Part shown: piece by piece, positions 41,817 through 52,452 of the stretch
Position numbering within the stretch: the first letter of the stretch is position 1
How the letters are laid out: each line of letters starts with the position of its first letter
The notes under the pieces: model-generated
Told to the model about the DNA's origin: nothing
The model's database searches: none
The model's input: only the letters and a program-made list of their open reading frames with translations
Assembly: GCF_037126465.1 (NCBI RefSeq)
Contig: NC_088201.1
Location: 19,514,550 to 19,578,549, forward strand
Direction: 5' to 3'
Length of the DNA: 64,000 nt
From: Ornithodoros turicata
Taxonomy: Eukaryota; Arthropoda; Arachnida; Ixodida; Argasidae
Made by a program: the position numbers and the translations under genes

Positions 41817-42126
41817 TTTTTATTTATTTATTTATAATACTTCTGGCTATTGCCATAGAAGGAGGGGCAAATACAACACGTCCAACATTAGTGCAATTGC
41901 AATGGAAAATGGAAAGGGAGAAAAAAAAGTTAAAAGAAAAGAAAACACGAGAAAGCGAAACCAGTTACTCATCCTGATCTGTCAAGTAAGCAAGAATGGC
42001 TGCATTAAATGAAGACAAAGTGTCACATGCTATGACCTCTGTTGGCAGAGAATTCCATTCATGGATACAAAGAGGAAAAAAAGAGTGCTTAAAACAATTT
42101 GTTCGAAATCTAAACTGTTCTATATA
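41817..42126 (-). pseudogene. LINE ORF2 C-terminus and 3' UTR (part nearer the tail)
   Basis: The minus strand encodes FFPLCIHEWNSLPTEV, then SSFNAAILAYLTDQDE and a stop (about 42090 down to 41975). This is the (F)PxxIxEWNSLP motif near the end of CR1/L2/jockey-type ORF2. The 3' UTR ends with CTTCTATGGCAATAGCCAGA, a small hairpin, and an (AAAT)n tail at 41817-41834. The coding sequence continues beyond the mariner at 43048. Confidence 0.75.
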
Positions 42127-43045
42127 CGAGGGGTGTTCAAGTCAAACCGGGACTTTCTGTGTCCTGAGTGTACAAATGGCTCGCGCTACTTCTTTTTCGT
42201 CATTTTCACACGCGCCTGGCCTCCGCGTTCACCACGTTGTGTTCCAGAGTTTGTGCAAAACAGAAGACACGTGCAGGACAAGATGGCCGACAACGAGGTG
42301 AGCGCGCACATCGAACAGCAAATTGTCAAGAAGTTTCTCGTGAATGAAGGCGTCAAGTCATCTGAAATTCACAGAAGACTTCAGGCTCAGTATGGCCACG
42401 ATACACATAGCCGCAGCAAAGCGTTTGAGTGGTGCACACGGTTCCGAGACGGCCGTACATCAGTGCAGGACGATCCCGGCCGGAGCGGCTCAGAGAACAT
42501 CCAACTTGTGGAGCGCCTGATCCTCAAGGACCGACGGGTAACTGGTCTCGATATCAGTAGTGCATATAGTGCGATCAGTAGTAAGTATTACTGCCAGGTT
42601 CTCAGGGATGTGCATCAGGCGCTGAAGCAAAAGCGGCCGGGCCTCATCACCAAAGGAGCTTTCCTCCTACAGGACAATGCACGCCCGCATGCCGCGCATC
42701 TCACGACACGCACCTTACAGAAACTTGGCTGGGAGTTGCTGCCACATCCCCCTTACAGTCCAGACCTCGCCCCCAGCGATTTCCATCTCTTCGGGCCACT
42801 GAAGGCGTTCCTTGGGGGCCGCCACTTCAGCTGCGACGACGAGGTCAAGAATGCGGTCCGATCATGGCTGCTACGCACCGGTCAGGATTTCTACGCTGCT
42901 GGCATCCAATCCCTCGTGAAACGCTGGGACAAGTGCATTACTGCAGCTGGAGATTACGTTGAAAAATAAAACTAATTTCTCGCCTGTAAGTTCATTTTAC
43001 TTTTGCGAAAAATGAAAAGTCCCGGTTTAACTTGAACACCCCTCG
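42127..43045 (+). mobile_element. Mariner element, internally deleted
   Basis: Inverted ends CGAGGGGTGTTCAAGT (left) and ACTTGAACACCCCTCG (right) extend to about 30 bp with one mismatch. TA lies outside each end (42125-42126 and 43046-43047). At 919 bp it is several hundred bases shorter than the usual 1.3 kb of a complete mariner. It sits in the coding end of the minus-strand LINE. Confidence 0.95.
42283..42969 (+). CDS. Mariner transposase with an in-frame internal deletion
   Basis: The start MADNEV at 42283 is preferred because an upstream in-frame ATG (42061) lies outside the transposon. The 228-residue frame has the N-terminal DNA-binding part (IVKKFLVNEGVKSSEIHRRL, then AFEWCTRFRDGRTSV), joined at about residue 95 to the late catalytic part. 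The second and third catalytic Asp are present with exact D34D spacing (LLQDNARPHAAH and PDLAPSDFHLF), and the C-terminus is complete. The middle, where the first catalytic Asp (TGDE-type motif) lies in mariner transposases, is missing, roughly 110 residues. It cannot catalyse transposition but could still bind the inverted repeats. Confidence 0.9.
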   Translation: MADNEVSAHIEQQIVKKFLVNEGVKSSEIHRRLQAQYGHDTHSRSKAFEWCTRFRDGRTSVQDDPGRSGSENIQLVERLILKDRRVTGLDISSAYSAISSKYYCQVLRDVHQALKQKRPGLITKGAFLLQDNARPHAAHLTTRTLQKLGWELLPHPPYSPDLAPSDFHLFGPLKAFLGGRHFSCDDEVKNAVRSWLLRTGQDFYAAGIQSLVKRWDKCITAAGDYVEK

Positions 43046-43047
43046 TA

Positions 43048-43145
43048 CTTAGGGTGCTTAAAACGTGCTTTGCGCTGAGCAAATGTGATGTAGTCATCCC
43101 GTGGAATACATGTTTGGTTGGGAAGAATAGACTAATCTTGGTTCG
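43048..43145 (-). pseudogene. LINE ORF2 C-terminus (part beyond the mariner)
   Basis: The minus strand reads SILPNQTCIPRDDYITFAQR and on to KARFKHP, then meets the mariner at the TA. Across the mariner it leads into the FFPLCIHEWNSLP part at 42090. It shows the mariner entered an already inserted LINE. The 5' side ends at the junction with the older MITE sequence. Confidence 0.65.
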
Positions 43146-43374
43146 CTTTCACCTAATCATGTGGTGAAGTTCAGTGTGCACGCCATCGACACCCTCTGCC
43201 GTAGACCGCGCTCGTTGAGTGCGAAATACACAACTCCGACGCAGACCGGCGTACTTCCGTCCGATGACGGTCAGTGACTCCGGCAGGACAGAAAACTCTC
43301 GAAACAGGTGATGGCGGTTGTGACGAATCCTGCTTGCCGTTGTTGACCTGAGTCATGTGGGCGGAACGATACGG

Positions 43375-44072
43375 TTATCACTTCTGATTTGTGGAGAGCA
43401 CCGGGCGTACACCTTTTTGTGAAATTCACGTAGCCGTATTAATGTTAGAAAAATGCGCATACCTCCAGTTTTCAATAAATCAGGGTTAAGAACGATGTCG
43501 TTCGGGATGATGGTTGGCTAGGAGTGTTGTTCTGTTTTAAAGGGGCGGTCGCATCCAGAAACCTACCTATGAAACCGATACCACAATGTTCGGCATCCCG
43601 ACCTACAATCTACCCAGCAATTTTTGTCGTCCGAAAGGTGGTTAGATGTGAAATAAACACATTTTAAAGATCAGCGCTGCTTCCGTGTCCACAGAAGCTC
43701 CGGCGGCGTGACGTCACTCCCTAAGCAGAGGAGTGAGAGCGCGGCACTCGAGGAGGAAAGGCGCCGTCCAGACGTCCCGTAACTCTCTATGACGCACGGA
43801 CGACCACGGTCCACGGCATTCCTTTTCTCAAGGTGGCACCCTCATTGGTTCTAAGGGAGTGACGCTTTCTCGTTTTTCCAGAGAGGGAATTCCGGCATAC
43901 TCTCAACATCCGGCGTGTGCTCTTGTCATGTATTCCGTCGAATAACAGTCAAACTATACGCCACTATTTCGCGTGGGATTTTCGATACCGAGGTGAGTGG
44001 TACACGAGGCATAAAATCACACTATAGTTTCGAAATCGACTGTAGCGGATGCGATCGTCCCTTTAAGAGTGT
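43375..44072. mobile_element. Older MITE right half split by a TTAA element
   Basis: 43375-43536 carries the MITE core (TTATCACTTCTGATTTGTGG, CAATAAATCAGGG, TCGGGATGATGGTTGGC) to TTCTGTT. Its terminal GAGTGT reappears at 44067-44072, after the TTAA element. The MITE end TTTTAAGAGTG was therefore cut exactly at its internal TTAA. Confidence 0.75.
43541..44062. mobile_element. TTAA-flanked (piggyBac-like) MITE
   Basis: AGGGGCGGTCGCATCC at the left and GGATGCGATCGTCCCT at the right are inverted ends of 16 bp with two mismatches. TTAA lies at 43537-43540 and 44063-44066. 522 bp, non-coding. TTAA targets are typical of piggyBac-type transposition. Confidence 0.85.
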
Positions 44073-46510
44073 AGCAGCATTTACTAATGCTGAACTTTTC
44101 AAGGAATTGGTTCTATGTGCACGCATACAGATTACAGCAACCGGGCTAGTGCTCAACCGGTTCGTGTATCCAAGCGACAGAAGGCTGTGCTGTATATGGT
44201 GATGCTGTGCGCTGCAACCTCTTACTAAAGCTATGTGTAGGGTTTTCGAATGTTGTTATGTCTCGCATTCTTCTTTTGTTGGTGTTGACGTTGATAAAGA
44301 AAAAAGAGTAGGGAGAGATAGAATTGGTCACACAACAAATTCGGCTACTCCTATAAACAGACCCCCCCCCCCCCCCCCCCCCCAAGACACCCTCTTCTAG
44401 TGAACTGTTTTTCGATATGCCGCCAAATAATGCGGTCCTGTTACCGTGCAGCAAAAAAAAAAATAAAAAAAGAAATAAAAATACGGTCTCGCGAGCTTAA
44501 CGCCGTCTGCTGTGCTGCACAGCACCGCTCCGATGTGAAAGGGCTAGATGGTCTGACATTCTTCCTCGACGTTGACGCCTGATAGCTCCAACGTGGCCTC
44601 GTTAAAGTGATCGATATTTTTACTCAACCGACCGATAGAGCTTTTGCACTACAATGTCATCAGCGGCAAATTGATGTTTTGTTTGTGTTTGATGCTGGAA
44701 ATGACTAACGTTTATGATACCTTTTGGATCCGATTTGTGAACATTTCGTTCCGATACACAGGTTCGTGCTGGCCATTTTTTATGCTCACGATAATGACTG
44801 CCATTTCCAAAAATACGCAGAGAAACGAAATAAAAATACAGGAGGTTGTGGCGTTCAACGCCTTTTCCCTTTTCTTTTTTTGCCTAGATATATAATCGCC
44901 TTCGAGGTGGCTATCGCCACACAACAATCCTTCCAAACCCAAATATTCAGTCGTATCTCACAAGGATAAAAAACGCCCGTGCGTGGTATCTCCAAAGTAA
45001 TACCATGGCTTCATGGCCTCTTCTATATTATGTTTCTGACGTTTGAACTGTATGTTCCCAGCCCCTTCCAAACAGTAACCAAGATGTATGATCAGCATAA
45101 TAATACCTTTCTGTCCATTCTCATATCGCTGCTTCGAAGAGACGTTCAAAATTTTGATAAATGTGATTTCCAACATCACCCGGTTGCTTTTTTTTTCGCA
45201 CGGGGTCTCAGGGGTGGAAGCACGGATTGATTTCCTCCTCAGTAACTCGGGGGTAAGCGTAAATTTTCACGCAAAGTATAATAACTCTGGTCAGTGCAAT
45301 GACGTTACTGCTAGGAAGGCGTGTCTCGCTTTTGTGTTTCTAACTGTACGGGCGCTTTCACCTCTAAATGATATGTCCCGAAATCGATTAATGATTCCGG
45401 GGCACGTACTCGCTCGGCGTTGTGTGACACATTGACGGATGGGCGTCCGAGAGCCTCGCTGCACGGGTAAGCTAGTACGCATGAAGTCGCGGTATCACAC
45501 ATTTAGATCTCTATTCATATATATATACATATATATAGTATACATGTTTGCATCATCTGCATCAATACTGTGCCATGCAATTAGTCTAAATGCAGGCGGC
45601 CCTGTGAGTCGGAAGAGTGCTGGCACGGAAGGCGTCGAGGTATTAATGATGAGTTCATTAGCATACTTTTACGACTCCTGGAATGCGTGGATCATTTGCG
45701 TCCAAAATACTCATACCTAGATACTGGCAGTTCTCACGCAATGAGGTACACTCGTATATTCCTTCTGGTTCCACCCAAACTGACGTTTGCTGGTGGTTGA
45801 ATCGGTCTGGCGACACGCGATAGTTATATTTCCACGCATATTTGTGGCTATAGGAGATGGTATGATGACACTTCGATAAATCTGTTACCGCGCAACGAGG
45901 CTCTAGACTGGCAACCGTAGCGCAGCAACTCATCTATATAGGGTTTCAGTGTTTTCGGCGTTTATTTTTCCGGAAATTCGGGAGGGAGGTGCTTATCCAG
46001 TTCTTTTTTTTAACGGATTTTTTTTTCGGCAGTAATACAATACTTAGACTCGAAAATAAATGCCTGAATACGGGCGCTTATACAACGCCAACAATGCCAA
46101 CGAACGAGTCGTTAGGCTAACGAAACGGGGCAACTTTATCGACGCTTTGCGGTGGTGTCGGGTTCGCAGAATGGCTGTCGTGATATTGTCGCCCTATTGC
46201 TATATGGCTGGCTAGTCGTGTCAAAATAATGAAAAAGAAAAGATGTCACTTTATGTACAAACGTGGAACAATACAGTAGTTCAGTTCTGGAGCTCTGGGG
46301 CCAGAGAGGGAAGAAGTTGTATGAGTAGCCCGGATGCAAGGCTGCCATTTCTCCGACATATGGGCTACATCTAGACTCGTACACGTTATTCGTAGGCTAT
46401 ACACATTGATATTTTTCGGACTATTCCAAATTTGAAAAAAAAAAGAAGAAAGAAAGAAAACAAAAGAAAGCAGGGCGGATATGACACCACCGGCCGCGTG
46501 CTGTTGCCTA
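44073..46510. other. No assigned gene
   Basis: Contains a run of 22 C at 44362-44383 without the hairpin that precedes the LINE C-tracts, and a (TA)n-like run near 45518-45540. Many short frames are present and none has a recognised motif. Confidence 0.4.
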
Positions 46511-46759
46511 CACTCTTAAAAATGAACTTCACCGCATAGCACGTTCCTAGCCAACCATCATCTCAAATGATATCGTTATCTGCCCTGATTTGTTGAAAAC
46601 GGGAGGCGTACGCCTTTTCTATGACACTTATGCTGTTCATAATTGTCACAGAAAAGGCGTACGCCTCCCGTTTTCAACAAACCAGGGCAGATAACGATAT
46701 CATTCGAGATTATGGTTGGCTAGGAGTGTGCTATGCGGTGAAGTTCATTTTTAAGAGTG
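46511..46759. mobile_element. CACTCTTAAAA palindromic MITE, reverse loop
   Basis: 249 bp with TA on both sides. The loop reads TTATGCTGTTCATAATTG, opposite to most copies and like the one at 24769. Confidence 0.92.
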
Positions 46760-47133
46760 TACTATAGCGTTACAGGCTGCGGAGCTGAACGCCGCTTCTC
46801 ATAAGAAGTCTTTGCTTTAATAAAGACTGGGAATTTCAAAATTTAAAATGTAGCTTATAAGGAAAGGTTACATCCCATTTCGCCTATTCCCATTTCGCTT
46901 AATCCGGATTATCGGATTAAAGCGGCAGGAGGGGTGACAAGCGTTAGGCGAAATGGGACTGCCGTGCAATCTCATTAGGTGAAATGGGTCTGTCGGCAAG
47001 TGGACGTTACTTACACGCCCCGCCCCGATGGTGACGTCTACAAGAAATGAATGCGCTTGTCCGACAACAACCTTACGTCGTCCGAAACAAGGACCCTTTA
47101 CATTTGCATATGAAGGTGTGTGCGATGGGGAGC

Positions 47134-48292
47134 AGACAATTGCTCAACGGACATTTTCTCACCAGACATTTGCTCACCCCGTTCTGTTTTACCACGAGCC
47201 CACCCTGGATGTTTCATAATCTATCTTCATCTTTTCCCTCTGTGTGAAACAGTGAATTATAGTAAGATAATAAGGGTTGCAATTTTCAGATCAATTTTAT
47301 TTTTTCTACCTTTTAGAAACGAATGCATCATTCGACAGCTGATAAAAAAAAGAAAAGAAAGAAAAAAAAACAAGTTTCGGTTTTCCCTTGGTGGAGGTAA
47401 TGACTACCATAACGTAAACTATGGCAATCTTAGATGCTGGCAGTTGTTTTGGGTCTCTACAGCCGTTGCCATTGCAACAGCTCGCTTTTCTTTGTTGTTT
47501 GGAGGCACCGAACACAAAATTTTAGTGAGCATTTGTGTGGTACTCATTTTCAAGAAATATAAAATGACCATTCCCACGTTTGCGTACCCATGGAATTTCT
47601 GTTCCTTGCAGTAGCTGTTGAAGCATACCATTAAAAAAATAATTTTGGTTCCAAATTTTCACGCGACACGACCATAGGGATTATATGTGCCCCCAGTGCA
47701 TTCGCGAAGTCAGCGTTGAAGCCTGTGGCTGGACTAGTTTACTTAGCGTTGAGCCCGATATTACTCTCACAGCATTTCGTAAAAGCAGCACTGATACACA
47801 TTATCTCTATTCGCTTTTGCACTTGTCATGCCCGCGAAATTTTCACTAGTTAAATCTGTCAGCTGCGCAACTATTAAAGTTATTTTTCGAAGTAAGTGAA
47901 CGATCAATAAATGCCTTCAATAAACGAACTTTCTTCATGCCTCCAGCCTCTCGAACAGCCTCTAAGGCCCCCTTTTGTGTCTGTGGATTTTTTGTTTTTG
48001 TTTTTCTTTTTTTTAAACGAATAGCAAGTCGGCCTATGCCTGACTAAGCTTTCCCCCTCTCTTTTCAATAAGCATATCCCCCCAATAAATACTCGTGCTC
48101 TGCCTTTGTCGATATAGCGTACTATCACTTGAGTCGTACATTGCTTCTATGCTTGTGCACATTTATAAACTACTTTACTATTAAAGAGCTACAGTAATGC
48201 GCGTGGTTGAAAACATGACGCAGAAACTTGATGTTTCTGCCCCCCCCCCCTCCCCAAGGACATAACAAGGTATGTCCGGTGAGCAAATGTCA
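47134..48292. mobile_element. Inner inverted pair, GACATTTGCTCACC type
   Basis: AGACATTTGCTCACC at 47164 (preceded by related copies CAATTGCTCAACGGACAT and TTTTCTCACCAGACAT) faces GGTGAGCAAATGTC at 48278. This suggests a second element inside the TCCCATTTCGCC element. Its ends are only approximately placed. Confidence 0.45.
48010..48083 (+). mobile_element. LINE 3' end with C-tract tail (copy 5)
   Basis: ATAGCAAGTC opens the hairpin at 48027-48045: AGTC-GGC-CTAT-GCC-T-GACT. The AGTC/GACT outer stem replaces AGCC/GGCT of the other copies, with both sides changed. CAATAAGCATAT and 6 C (48078-48083) follow. Confidence 0.6.
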
Positions 48293-48364
48293 TGGATCTG
48301 CGTGGTACCACTAATACTAAAATGAATAGGTTATGACTGAGTAAAATGTTTCCATTGATTCATG

Positions 48365-48420
48365 AGTGGATGGATGGATGGATGAATGAATGGATGAATG
48401 AATGAATGAATGAATGAATG
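48365..48420. repeat. (GGAT/GAAT)n microsatellite
   Basis: A tetranucleotide run GGATGGATGG changing to GAATGAATG. Confidence 0.9.
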
Positions 48421-48984
48421 GGTACGCCGCAGTGTTGTTACCGTTAAGCCGTTACAGTAACCGATACCTTATTTCGGTGCCGGAGTTCAGGTCGCGATAT
48501 ATTTTTCAAATCTGTACCGGGAAAAGTATTTCCGTTACAAGTTAATCGTCCGCAATTAACACGAGCCTGAATAGAACTAGCAAAGGGATAAGGTTGTTAT
48601 GTGGAGTTGCGTAATTAACGTTGACTTTCCGATATACAATAACGAATTTCTCGCATTGACTGTTGAGGAAGAACTAAAAATAAATGCATCAACACAAGGC
48701 TATGCTTGGATGAAACCAATAAGTTTGTAAAGTTACGTAAAGATGCAAAAGTGACCTTTGACGGCACGCCAGGGGACCGCCTTCTTTCCTCACGTGACAC
48801 GGATCAGTAGGCGAAGTGGGACTGTCCGCAGCATACATTAGGCCAAATGGGACCCTCTGCAGTTCGAAGTCGGTGAACCTGCTAAGGGATGGCGAGATAA
48901 TCCGCTAAAAGGCATTAGGCAAAATGGGAATAGGCGAAATGGGAGGACACGATAAGGAAACCCGGCACTACAAAAGCCGCATTC

Positions 48985-49136
48985 GTGTGAAACTTCACAC
49001 GCCGGCAACGCGTATGACGTCATATCCAACCAAACATTCTGGGGCCGGGGCGTCTCTATATAAAACGTCCTCAGCCTTGAATTTTTGGTTGGACACGACG
49101 TCATACGACGAGTTGCCGGCGTGTGAAGCTTCACAT
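48985..49136. mobile_element. 152-bp palindromic MITE with GTGTGAAACTTCACAC tips
   Basis: The left arm GTGTGAAACTTCACACGCCG, with CAACGCGTATGACGTCATA and CCAACCAAA, mirrors the right arm TTTGGTTGG, ACGACGTCATACGACG, GCCGGCGTGTGAAGCTTCAC. The tips are themselves short palindromes. It lies just outside the 46873-48944 element. Confidence 0.75.
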
Positions 49137-49740
49137 ATCTAATCTAATCAGTTCCTCGAAGAGGCATTCTCTCCCCCCCCCCCCCCCCCCTTCAATGTCT
49201 TCATGATACCTATCTGTACAAGACACTGCGTCCATAAAGACACTAACATTGACAACGCGGAGATGTGGAATGACGTGATTGACAGGCTGGTTTCATAACG
49301 ATCGGCAACGCGGGCTGTCGCACGAGAACATGAGAGGTTGACATGGAGGGGGGGGGGGGGGGCGATTGAGGAAGGGCGTCTGTTTGGGGGCTGATATTGA
49401 ATTTCACGTATGTGGTTGATCGTTTAAGGGGTGGAGATACGACGCACTGTCAAGACGAACTTTAATTACATCGAGTGGCTCGACCAGAAAGATAGCCGAT
49501 GACTTCCGCCCCGCAGAAAGACCTCGGATTTGTGTAGCAGCTGCTCCCATCGGAGAAATGATTAATCACTTCCGCGTGGACACGTCTACACAACTGGCGT
49601 TTCTCATGCCTGCTATCACTTTGGTTGCTCCATGAAACCTGTTTGCAGCAACCAGTGGGATTTTTATTTCCGTTTCTAATTGATTTTGCGATTTGCTCGG
49701 TGCTATTCGCCGACTATTGAGAAGCGTTATGTATGTTGCG
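49137..49740. other. No assigned feature
   Basis: A run of C at about 49172-49190 and a run of G at about 49349-49362; nothing else is recognised. Confidence 0.45.
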
Positions 49741-49987
49741 CTCTTAAAAATGAACTTCACCGCATAGCATGCTCCTAGCCAACCATCATCTCGAATGATA
49801 TCGTTATCTGCCCTGATTTGTTGAAAACCGGGGGCGTACGCCTTTTCTGTGACAATTATGAACAGCATAAGTGTCACAAAAATGGCGTACGCCTCCCGTT
49901 TTCCACCAATCAGGGCAGATAGCGATATCATTCGAGATGATGGTTGGCTAGGAGCGTGCTATGCGGTGAAGTTCATTTTTAAGAGTG
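49741..49987. mobile_element. CACTCTTAAAA palindromic MITE
   Basis: Starts CTCTTAAAAATGAACTTC (the first CA of the tip is changed to CG) and ends TTTTTAAGAGTG, with loop ATTATGAACAGCATAAGTG. It is directly followed by a further copy. Confidence 0.9.
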
Positions 49988-49988
49988 T

Positions 49989-50214
49989 AGCCAACCATCA
50001 TCCCGAATGACATCGTTCTCTCCCCTGATTTGTAAAAAAAAAAAAAAAATAAAAACGGAAGGCGCACGCCTTTTTGTGACACTTATGCATAACTGTTAAT
50101 TGTCACAAAATGGCGTACGCCCCGCGCTTTCCACAAATCAAGAGGGATAGAGGTATCACTCAGTGCAATGGTTGGCCTTCAGCGTGCTATGTGGTGAAGC
50201 TTTGTTTTAAGAGT
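49989..50214. mobile_element. MITE copy lacking its left tip
   Basis: Starts at AGCCAACCATCATCCCGAAT without the CACTCTTAAAA tip. Has GGCGCACGCCTTTTTGTGAC, a mirrored AAAATGGCGTACGCC, and ends GAAGCTTTGTTTTAAGAGTG. An A-run at about 50035-50049 interrupts the left arm. Confidence 0.8.
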
Positions 50215-50221
50215 GTGCACT

Positions 50222-50411
50222 CACACTCTCAAAACAAAACTTCACCACATAACACGCTGAAGGCCAACGAATGGTACCGCGATCACTCCTGATTTGTGGA
50301 AAGCGCGGAGCGTACGCCTTTTTGTGACAGTTAACGCCTCCCGTTTTCGACAAATCGGTGGGGAGAATTATTCGGCATGATGTTTGGCGGTGAAGTTCTG
50401 TTTTCAGAGTG
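50222..50411. mobile_element. Diverged MITE facing the previous one
   Basis: Starts CACACTCTCAAAACAAAACT, shares ACGCTGAAGGCCAAC with the right arm of the previous copy, and ends GAAGTTCTGTTTTCAGAGTG. The central part is shortened. Confidence 0.75.
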
Positions 50412-50608
50412 CACCGGCCGACATAGAACGATGCTTGTCGTTTTGGAAATTATTCCTCAATATTTTTGATTACATCTAAGTCGCACGCCTTACGTTTGGT
50501 TATCTCCTCTGCTTACAGCTTAGAAACACTACAGATGTTTCGGTTTACACGCGGCGTATCAGACTGTCAGTCGGGGGTCAACAATGGATCTAGACTCACC
50601 ACGGAGCT

Positions 50609-51007
50609 TACACTCTTAAAAATGATGGTGGTGATGGCGAAAGGGCTCTTAAAAATGAACTTCACCGCATAGCACGCTCCTAGCCAACCATCATCTCGAA
50701 TGATATCGTTAGCTGTAGCCTCGAGCGAGATTGAAATCGTTAGCCTCCCGTTTTCTCTAAACTCTAAAAACAGAACTTCACCGCACAGCACGCTGTGCGC
50801 CAACCATTGCCAAGTATGATAGGGTTATCGCTTCTGATACGAAGAGAGACGGGGGCGTACGCCTTTTTGTGGCAATCTTCATATATCCAAATTGCCACAA
50901 AAAGGCGTACGCCCACATCTCTCTTCGAATCAGATGCGATAACCCTATCATTCGTGGCAATGGTTGGCTCACAGCGTGCTATGTGGTGAGGTTCATTTTT
51001 AAGAGTG
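50609..51007. mobile_element. Truncated MITE followed by a complete ACAGAACTTC-type MITE
   Basis: 50609-50745 has a duplicated tip (CTCTTAAAAATGA at 50612 and again at about 50646) and the left arm only. 50761-51007 is a full 247-bp variant: ACTCTAAAAACAGAACTTCA, CTGTGCGCCAACCATTGCC, GGGTTATCGCTTCTGAT, a mirrored right arm and TTTTTAAGAGTG. Confidence 0.85.
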
Positions 51008-51061
51008 TATACATGCCGTTTTCACCGCTTCTGGTTTGGTGCCAAAACGACATCCGGTTTC

Positions 51062-51215
51062 ACAGAAAACACGCTCTGCGCCAACCACTGTGCCGATTGA
51101 TACAGTTATCGCTTCTGATTTGAGGAGAAAGAGAGGCTCGTATATGCCTCTCGTTTTCAACAAATCAGGAAAGCAAAAGTTATAATTCTGCATGGCGACT
51201 ACATGGTTCCGAGTG
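51062..51215. mobile_element. Degraded ACAGAACTTC-type MITE
   Basis: CGCTCTGCGCCAACCACTGT, TACAGTTATCGCTTCTGATT and TCTCGTTTTCAACAAATCAG identify a decayed copy without clear ends. Confidence 0.5.
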
Positions 51216-52395
51216 TCCTTAGTCGCGGAAGGACCGGAAGTCTCCGTGGCACCGGAAGATGCGGCGGGAGTTGGTCTATGTTTACCCGAGAATGTCATGT
51301 ATGTCAAACTGCACAAACAACAAGAAGAAGGGAAGCACGTTGACGGAATAAAATAAATATATTTTCGCAGACGTCATCTATTTCAACATTACTACCACCG
51401 TGGTACTACGTAGTATTTGTTAATACCTGTTTTCGAAAAAATGCACACGTGACATGATGTGTCCATCTCCTTGCGTTCCACAACCCAAATATGAACAATA
51501 TTGGTACAAGTTTTTGATTAAACGTACCACAGTTATCAACAGGTAGGATGCCGTAATATTTGTTTGCGTACCTATTGCCATCCGAGGCATATTCTTTACG
51601 TGTATCAATTTCAAACAACGCGTTTACGCGAGAAACAACGCACGGATCATTGTGATGTTCTTAAATCAGGAGGTATATTTATGATATTAACCCAGTATAT
51701 CAGAGTTTCTGCTCCAGTATATGAGCTTTTCTTAAATATGCGGCTAGAGAGACGAATGCTCGCTTAAATACGCGAGTGCTAATGGTCAATCTGTGGCTGC
51801 TTGCGGGATGAAAAAAGTAAAGCTTTTTTTTCGGCAGATGTGTCTATTTCCTCGAGGTGATGTTTTCCTCTTTTTGTTTTTCAACCGCAACTTTTCAAAC
51901 TTCTTATTGGTTCATTTACACCCTTTTTCTGTCGTCTCTCAATGAAATAAAGTCGGGCAGAATCCGAAATTGAATGTGCGCTTTTAAGCGACTGATCCCA
52001 AGGTGGGGAATGACGTCATGGGGAGATGGCAGCGCCCCAGCGCGGTTGTGGGTAGAGAGAAAATTGAAAACAGGCTCTGCCCAACCCTGGACGTGTTTGT
52101 ACATTATAGGGTGACAGCGAAAGAAGGTGCTCATTCAAAAGGGACTTTGTTCCACAGTGCCTTTTTATACTATGTTACCATTCCCTCGTGGTTCTTTCGT
52201 ATTGTTTGATAGCGATTGGAACAGTCCGCGATGTGCACCGTGAAATAGAAAGATGCTAAAATTTCCCCAGGGAGAATGTTTGCTTGGGTCGTCATAGTCC
52301 TGTGACGAAAGGCTCTTCCCCACGGTGATAGCGCCGTCGTATATAACGCCGGATTAATTACTTAGAAGAAGAGCGTTCTACTTCTTCCCTTGCAG
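51216..52395. other. No assigned feature
   Basis: No family or coding signature is recognised. AATAAAATAAATA near 51346 is an isolated AT-rich stretch. Confidence 0.4.
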
Positions 52396-52452
52396 AAGCC
52401 CATACCCAAGCCCAGGCGTCGTTCATTCACGTTCATTGTCAGTGTCATACAG
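52396..52452 (+). CDS. Candidate 57-bp internal exon
   Basis: A strong pyrimidine tract and acceptor (CTACTTCTTCCCTTGCAG, ending 52395) and a donor-like CAG/GTGAAG at 52453 bound 57 bases. In the open frame these encode KPIPKPRRRSFTFIVSVIQ, phase 0 at both ends. The PxPKPRR stretch resembles an SH3-binding site. Evidence is splice-site quality only; no neighbouring exon or family match is seen. Confidence 0.3.

Larger units (their letters stand above)
46873..48944. mobile_element. Long DNA element with TCCCATTTCGCC ends
   Basis: Left end TCCCATTTCGCCTATTCCCA and right end TGGGAATAGGCGAAATGGGA are exact inverse copies over 20 bp. The subterminal word ATTAGGCGAAATGGGACTG recurs at both ends (46952, 46974, 48810, 48838, in variants). 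The 2.07-kb interior is mostly non-coding and holds another inverted pair (47134-48292) and a LINE end. No target duplication was identified. Confidence 0.75.

Noticed and set aside
42061..42282. N-terminal extension of the mariner transposase
   Set aside because: This part of the open frame starts outside the transposon and crosses its inverted repeat; the ATG at 42283 is the natural start.
44362..44383. Sixth LINE C-tract end
   Set aside because: A run of 22 C follows CTATAAACAGA, but the hairpin is missing upstream.
49172..49190. LINE C-tract end
   Set aside because: C-run without hairpin or AAACATAT box.
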